A stretch of 12,540 nucleotides of DNA from Euperipatoides rowelli (lineage: Eukaryota; Onychophora; Udeonychophora; Euonychophora; Peripatopsidae): NCBI GenBank assembly GCA_003024985.2, contig PXIH01S0027465.1; one strand, 5' to 3'. Position numbers and translations under genes: made by a program. Shown here one piece after another: positions 10,301-12,540 of this stretch. The notes under the pieces are model-generated. The model did no database searches. It saw nothing but the letters and a program-made list of their open reading frames with translations, and had not been told where the DNA came from. The number at the start of each line of letters is the position of its first letter. Position 1 is the first letter of the stretch.

Positions 10301-10901
10301 TTTTCTTATATTACCACTTATTGTTTGTAATTCTAATGTCTAAATTTAATAATTGTGTGCTTATGCTTCAGGATTTGTTTTCAAGAACCTGGAATTTTAT
10401 TTTTTAATGTTTTTATGAGTATAACGTTATTTTAATATCTAATGTGATCTATTGTGGAGTTAATGTTATATTTGTAATTTTAGTTACAAAATCCTATTAA
10501 TCAGTTGGATGAAGACCGAAATGATGTAAAAGGAAAGAAAAGTTTCTTTAAAGGTTTCAGGTTTACTTTTAAAGGTAATACTTGTATTTATTTGAAATTT
10601 AATGTTACAGTATATCTGTTTGTAAATAGGATTAAATTTATTTTACAATTCAAAATGTAATTATAATTTATTTACTCCTTAGGTAAAAATAGAAAAACGT
10701 CTCGTTCACTTGAAAAGGAGGAATTTGAAAATATTGCAATAAATTCTGAAAAGGGTAATTTGCTATGCTTCTTATTCATTGTCTTATTTAATATAGACTT
10801 CTCAAGATATGTGTTGATTATTTTTTTTGTTTCTTCTTCTTTAGGAGGTGGAGACAATCCAGGGGTGCCCTCTGGTGATTACAAAGAAACAGGTTATCAA
10901 G
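1313..10901 (+). CDS. GAPVD1: GAPVD1 (GAPEX-5/RME-6) orthologue, central part, seven exons, partial at both ends
   Basis: Proposed join: 1313-1366, 4126-4268, 6921-7134, 8446-9425, 10484-10574, 10683-10754, 10845-10901, about 1611 nt or 537 codons. All joins keep frame, no stop occurs, and every intron is GT..AG. Family knowledge: GAPVD1 sits on early endosomes and clathrin-coated structures, activates Rab5 (and Rab31) through a C-terminal VPS9 domain, and carries an N-terminal RasGAP-like domain; it acts in endocytosis and receptor or GLUT4 traffic. Seen here: two copies of TWSTDVLASDSEP in consecutive exons, the second continuing into KQEERLHEL, closely matching the paired motifs I recall from vertebrate GAPVD1 (ETWSTDVLGSD and SDSEAPDLKQEERLQEL). 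The rest is serine-rich, acidic and low in complexity, then a lysine-rich patch, as in the family's linker. Neither the RasGAP nor the VPS9 domain is in the window, so the gene is cut at both edges. Identification is firm; the first exon is the weakest part. Confidence 0.88.
1367..4125 (+). other. Intron A-B (about 2.76 kb, phase 1)
   Basis: GT..AG intron between exons A and B. It is strongly AT-rich with many A and T homopolymers and no coding block I can support. It contains the two-copy repeat at 2338-2630 and four TACTGTA/TACAGTA heptamers (2007, 2786, 3266, 3597), plus one at 1676. Nothing else stands out. Confidence 0.7.
2338..2630 (+). repeat. Two-copy diverged tandem repeat, unit about 150 bp
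   Basis: Unit 1 starts at 2338 and unit 2 at 2489. Both share, in order, ATTACTTG, a GTGTA(A)GGAG block, TTTGGAATTTT, AAGATTAAATTTAAATC and a TATTTTATTTxAATAAAATATA block. About 20 extra bases in unit 2 and indels between blocks show the duplication is not recent. I see no third copy. Confidence 0.75.
4126..4268 (+). CDS. GAPVD1: GAPVD1 exon B, first TWSTDVL motif (143 nt, phase 1 to 0)
   Basis: The acceptor gtttattag is followed by GT, which completes a split glycine, then DETKSIISD, the motif TWSTDVLASDSEP and LEQSEAVVDRLREITEER, ending in GTQ at donor CAG|gtaatt. The 48 residues (counting the split one) contain no stop. TWSTDVLxSD is a hallmark of the GAPVD1 linker between the RasGAP-like and VPS9 regions; the following DRLREI parallels the DRLQEI I recall from the human protein. 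No enzymatic role is known for this segment; it is likely a disordered linker or docking stretch. The exon ends in phase 0 and the next starts in phase 0. Confidence 0.92.
4853..5585 (+). repeat. Diverged tandem array, about 5-6 units of roughly 130 bp
   Basis: Units begin near 4853 (partial), 4936, 5067, 5202, 5317 and 5504 (partial). Shared blocks, in order: GG(G)ATGATTACCTGATTTAT or a variant, a GGAAAATTTTGATTTT block, TTTAAATTTTTTTCATT, a TTTTATGGGATTTG block, a CCATxGAGTCTAAxCAT block, and a closing ATAT/GTAT before the next GGA. Unit lengths vary (131, 135, 115, about 187), the longest carrying an insert of about 55 bp near 5440-5495. The small open frames on both strands in this interval are by-products of the array. 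Confidence 0.7.
5957..5984 (+). repeat. T10 followed by G18 homopolymer tract
   Basis: Ten T residues (5957-5966) run directly into eighteen G residues (5967-5984), followed by GAAGA-type purines. The G tract can form G-quadruplex or triplex-type structures in principle. Exact length is uncertain because sequencing of such tracts is error-prone. Confidence 0.85.
6921..7134 (+). CDS. GAPVD1: GAPVD1 exon C, second TWSTDVL motif (214 nt, phase 0 to 1)
   Basis: A strong acceptor (an uninterrupted T run, then aaattttag) precedes SGLLDVETASE, then TWSTDVLASDSEP, PEMKQEERLHELD and an acidic, serine-rich tail ending ATPLAS, with donor TCAG|gtaagt close to the consensus. The open frame reads back through the acceptor only a short way, so there is no need for an internal start. 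The run from ETWS to HELD matches the second repeat of vertebrate GAPVD1 (SEAWSVEVLPSDSE, then DLKQEERLQEL) better than the first, so this exon is the orthologue of that copy. Exons B and C together go from phase 1 to phase 1, so they could be lost as a pair without shifting the frame. Confidence 0.93.
7353..7529 (+). mobile_element. Possible solo LTR of a retrotransposon (about 177 bp)
   Basis: The segment starts TGTAATGTTAATG and ends GTTGAAACATAACA, obeying the TG..CA rule and resembling termini of small invertebrate Ty3/Gypsy-type LTRs. It is purine- and CpG-richer than the flanking intron (aacgcgag, acgagagc, cagacgacag) and has a polyadenylation-type AATAAA at 7467-7472 near its 3' part. 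No exact target-site duplication was found (flanks ctgta and cataa), and no internal retroelement coding region is present, so boundaries and class remain inference. A different repeat type covering the wider 7265-7580 interval is possible. Confidence 0.4.
7534..7569. repeat. Inverted repeat GGACACAC / GTGTGTCC
   Basis: GGACACAC near 7535-7542 pairs perfectly with GTGTGTCC near 7562-7569 across about 19 nt that are themselves rich in CACA. It lies just right of the possible LTR and could be part of the same insertion or a terminal structure. Confidence 0.6.
8446..9425 (+). CDS. GAPVD1: GAPVD1 exon D, long disordered serine-rich exon (980 nt, phase 1 to 0)
   Basis: This is the largest exon. 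It starts after acceptor ttgttttag with a split glycine and ends GAA AAG|gtaaat; 327 residues without a stop. Local residues 9-15 are PPPKPPR, fitting the SH3 ligand forms PxxPxR and PxxxPR. Family knowledge: GAPVD1 has been reported to bind SH3 proteins such as CIP4, so this may be the equivalent docking site (inference). Basic phosphosite-like motifs follow: RRNS at about 174-177, RRIS at about 189-192 and FRRSLTS at about 266-272, in a sequence rich in Ser, Glu and Asp. No folded domain, membrane segment or coiled coil is evident. Past the donor the frame stays open for 31 more codons and stops at 9519-9521, so retaining the intron would give a truncated protein without VPS9. Minus-strand frames over this exon are shadows. 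Confidence 0.93.
9426..10483 (+). other. Intron D-E (about 1.06 kb, phase 0)
   Basis: GT..AG intron, AT-rich, with a perfect 11-bp-arm hairpin ten bases after the donor (9436-9464) and three TACTGTA/TACAGTA heptamers (9925, 9945, 10012). No coding block is supported; the 67-codon open frame near 9787-9990 has no recognisable similarity. Confidence 0.75.
9436..9464 (+). promoter_or_regulatory. Hairpin just downstream of the exon D donor
   Basis: TCGATAATATT (9436-9446) is perfectly complementary to AATATTATCGA (9454-9464) with a 7-nt loop. It begins ten bases after the GT of the exon D donor, so in the pre-mRNA it would sit beside the U1 binding site. A role in splicing is inference; AT-rich hairpins arise easily by chance, although 11 bp is long. 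Confidence 0.5.
10484..10574 (+). CDS. GAPVD1: GAPVD1 exon E, lysine-rich patch (91 nt, phase 0 to 1)
   Basis: The acceptor tgtaattttag starts the exon in phase 0, as exon D requires. It reads LQNPINQLDEDRNDVKG followed by KKSFFKGFRFTFK and ends AAAG|gtaata with one base over. The alternation of lysine or arginine with phenylalanine recalls the basic-aromatic stretch of vertebrate GAPVD1 (WWRKRF, then RKKEK) shortly before the conserved C-terminal part; this alignment is from memory and approximate. Such a patch could contact acidic membrane lipids, which is inference. The donor is acceptable (gtaata). Confidence 0.85.
10575..10682 (+). other. Intron E-F (108 nt, phase 1)
   Basis: Short AT-rich GT..AG intron with donor gtaata and acceptor tactccttag; it contains one TACAGTA at 10606. 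Its size contrasts with the kilobase introns upstream. Confidence 0.8.
10683..10754 (+). CDS. GAPVD1: GAPVD1 exon F, small symmetric exon (72 nt, phase 1 to 1)
   Basis: After acceptor tactccttag the exon completes a split glycine and encodes KNRKTSRSLEKEEFENIAINSEK, then leaves one base at G|gtaatt. The start KNRKTSR extends the basic patch of exon E, and the rest is acidic and polar. Both neighbouring introns are about 100 nt, far shorter than the others here. The exon length is a multiple of three with identical phases, so it can be skipped in frame. Coding status rests on clean splice signals and phase agreement with both neighbours rather than on recognised residues. Confidence 0.8.
10755..10844 (+). 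other. Intron F-G (90 nt, phase 1)
   Basis: Short GT..AG intron with donor gtaatt and a pyrimidine-rich acceptor tract (tttgtttcttcttctttag). Minus-strand open frames crossing this area are shadows. Confidence 0.8.
10845..10901 (+). CDS. GAPVD1: GAPVD1 exon G, small symmetric exon (57 nt, phase 1 to 1)
   Basis: The acceptor has a good pyrimidine tract (gtttcttcttctttag). GA completes the split glycine, then GGDNPGVPSGDYKETGYQ, then one base at CAAG|gtaaac. The open frame fits exon F. It may correspond to the SPSDGAMANYESTG segment of the vertebrate linker, but this is a loose resemblance. It is the last exon I can find; the remaining 1.6 kb holds no frame resembling the later conserved part of GAPVD1, so the next exon lies beyond the window. 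The length is divisible by three, making it another possible cassette exon. Confidence 0.78.
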
Positions 10902-11180
10902 GTAAACAAAAAAGTGAAAAATAAAAGTAATTTTCAGTCATTGTAAAACATTATGAAAAAAAGCAGTCATCATAAAACATTGAATGAATGAATGATGATC
11001 AATCACTTAACTATCAGTCAGTTTCACATTTATAACCAAATATCTAATTAATTGCCTAGACTTTCAATTTATATATGGTAATACACTGGGAAATTGATCG
11101 GACCAAATTGCATGCTGCCTCTATTTTTATTCCTGCTTATATAACATTTTCTGCCTTCATAAAGAAGCACACACAAGATA

Positions 11181-11478
11181 CTGTTATGGAAGGGACATTT
11201 GTCGACACTCTAATAATGGGGATCTCTGTTACAGATTAAAAATTGCATGCACTGTAATGAGGCGACTCTTATGTAAGTGAAAATCACTTGCAATGTACTG
11301 ATGCAATTCTGTTATGGAAGTGAAAATAGCATGCACATTAATGATAGGACTCTGTTACAGAAATGAAAATCGATCACTTTAATGACTGGATACTTGGTAA
11401 TGGAAGTGAAATCATGTATACTAAAATGATGAGGCTCTTTGTTGTGGAAGGGAAAATGACGTACTGTATTGATGGAGA
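11181..11478 (+). repeat. Diverged minisatellite, seven units of about 42 bp
   Basis: Units start near 11181, 11224, 11266, 11309, 11350, 11392 and 11435, with spacings of 43, 42, 43, 41, 42, 43 and about 44. The shared pattern is CTCTGTTATGGAAGTGAAAA, then a CATGCACT-like block, then a TAATGATGxGA block. Units differ at many positions but keep order and spacing. A minus-strand open frame here is a by-product. Confidence 0.8.
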
Positions 11479-11830
11479 AGAGATGAGAGAAGTTGATGCA
11501 CACAGTTTTATAATCTGATTTTACTTTACAATAGACAAATGGCCTAACTATACCTGTTCATTACTAATATACATGTAAACAACATTAACTGGATATTTAT
11601 AGACTCTGTACAGCGATATGGTTCATTTAAATAAATTCACTTTCTCATTTACTGTAACTAGACCCAATAAATTTGTTAGCTAAATCCAAAAGAAAAATGA
11701 CCCTAAAAAATTGGAAAATGTGAACAGAGTTCCAATTTTATAGTGCCATGACTACAGATACACTACATACTGTACATATGCTGTATACACTTGTATATAC
11801 TGTATGCACTGGATATGTACTTTAAATATA

Positions 11831-12003
11831 CAGGGATGGCCAATATTGAAAATACAAATATTTAATACATAATGAAAATACTTTTGTATTTTTAATTACA
11901 AATACAGTACTTGTATTTTTTTTTAATAAAAATAGATTTCAAAAGTGTTTTGTATTTTAAATACTTAATTTCAATACTCAATAATTTTCAAATATACTGG
12001 AAT
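11831..12003 (+). mobile_element. One end of a hAT-like DNA transposon or non-autonomous relative
   Basis: The sequence CAGGGATGGCCAA at 11831 resembles hAT-type terminal inverted repeats (CAGxGxTGGxCAA). It is followed by subterminal copies of AAATAC / GTATTT in both orientations (AATACTTTTGTATTT, ACAAATACAGTACTTGTATTT, TTTTGTATTTTAAATACTT), a style common in invertebrate hAT-derived MITEs. No matching TTGGCCATCCCTG end is found to the right, and no 8-bp target duplication can be set, so the element is truncated or diverged. The right limit is approximate. Confidence 0.55.
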
Positions 12004-12010
12004 TTATACA

Positions 12011-12042
12011 ATATACAGTATATACTGTATATACAGTATATA
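12011..12042. repeat. Overlapping TACAGTA/TACTGTA palindromes
   Basis: Two perfect palindromes overlap: 12011-12032 (22 bp, centred on TATA between TACAG and CTGTA) and 12019-12042 (24 bp). The run is in effect alternating TATACAG / TATACTG at about ten-base spacing. Such sequence can form cruciforms; no function is evident. Confidence 0.85.
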
Positions 12043-12387
12043 TTTCTAAATGGTAAATTTATTGTATTTTATTATAAATAAAATATAAAAATCAGAAGCT
12101 GACTTAGTGAAAAGCTTATGTCAAACTAAACTATCAATTCATTTTTCTAGAAAATTTAAATCACACGGTTATAAAAACTGAAGAAAACTGCATGTATTCG
12201 TTAAGTTGTAATATACAGTACAGTAGTTGTAAATAAAATTGAATGAATTTTTTTTAAAAAAAAAAAGTAAATTTTTGTTATTTTGAAAACTACTTTTGCA
12301 AAGATGTCCTTATATAAATGACCTGTATACTTTAAAATGATAGTTTTAAAAAGTAAAAACTAAAAATCAGTCATTAAAATTTTAATT

Positions 12388-12540
12388 ACCGTAGAATGCC
12401 GAGCAAGAGCGCATGCGCTCTTATCATTCGTTTGGGGGGAAAAGGGGATGGCGCTCTTGTTCGAACCCATGCTAGTAAACCTTAGATTTACCACAATGCA
12501 TTGCAAAACTGACCAGGCGCTCTTCTATGGATCCCATAAG
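12388..12540. mobile_element. Left part of an unidentified CpG-rich dispersed repeat
   Basis: From about ACCGTAGAATGCC (12388) to the window end the base composition changes sharply: CpG and GC content rise. It has a perfect 18-bp palindrome at 12405-12422 (AAGAGCGC joined to ATGCGCTCTT), GCGCTCTT again at 12451 and near 12517, a G6 AAAA G4 run, and a B-box-like GTTCGAACCC at 12459-12468. These suggest a transposable element or SINE-like repeat, but I cannot assign a family, and its right end is outside the window. Confidence 0.5.

Larger units (their letters stand above)
10902..12540 (+). other. Intron downstream of exon G (at least 1.64 kb, phase 1), repeat-rich
   Basis: Begins with donor gtaaac and is open at the window edge. 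It holds a short GAAT microsatellite (about 10982-10995), the 42-bp minisatellite, a hAT-like end, a TACTGTA/TACAGTA palindrome cluster and the edge of a CpG-rich repeat. No exon of the conserved GAPVD1 C-terminal part is recognisable. Confidence 0.7.

Noticed and set aside
10978-10998. GAATGAATGAAT run as a notable microsatellite
   Set aside because: About three units only; too short to be remarkable.
11312-11503. A 63-codon minus-strand open frame
   Set aside because: It is the complement of the 42-bp minisatellite.
1-12540. CRISPR arrays, bacterial operons, tRNA or rRNA genes
   Set aside because: No regularly spaced identical repeats with unique spacers, no ribosome binding sites or long open frames, and no complete tRNA cloverleaf were seen; the window is a eukaryotic intron-rich gene.

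Overview
This is a stretch of an animal (metazoan) nuclear genome. It is very AT-rich, most of it is non-coding, and the coding potential comes in short blocks bounded by GT..AG splice signals with matching codon phases. I see no prokaryotic features: no operons, no ribosome binding sites and no long open frames. The protein pieces point to an invertebrate, but I cannot name the phylum; an arthropod or mollusc would both fit.

One gene on the + strand spans the window and runs off both ends. Seven exons can be built: 1313-1366 (the least certain), 4126-4268, 6921-7134, 8446-9425, 10484-10574, 10683-10754 and 10845-10901. They join in one frame with intron phases 1,0,1,0,1,1 and another phase-1 donor at the end, giving about 537 codons with no stop. 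The protein resembles the central, mostly disordered part of GAPVD1 (GAPEX-5 / RME-6), an endosomal Rab5 regulator with an N-terminal RasGAP-like domain and a C-terminal VPS9 domain. The two exons carrying TWSTDVLASDSEP are the clearest signature: vertebrate GAPVD1 has the same tandem pair, the second followed by a KQEERLxEL stretch. The RasGAP and VPS9 exons must lie outside the window.

The introns hold repeats. They include a two-copy repeat (2338-2630), a diverged array of ~130-bp units (4853-5585), a T10G18 tract, a possible solo LTR (7353-7529), a ~42-bp minisatellite of seven diverged units (11181-11478), an end of a hAT-like transposon (11831-~12003), a TACTGTA/TACAGTA palindrome cluster (12011-12042) and the start of a CpG-rich dispersed repeat at the right edge (12388-12540). 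The heptamer TACTGTA/TACAGTA occurs 21 times, always outside exons. I found no convincing new multi-gene system. The points of interest are the exon structure of the GAPVD1 disordered region and the intronic repeats.
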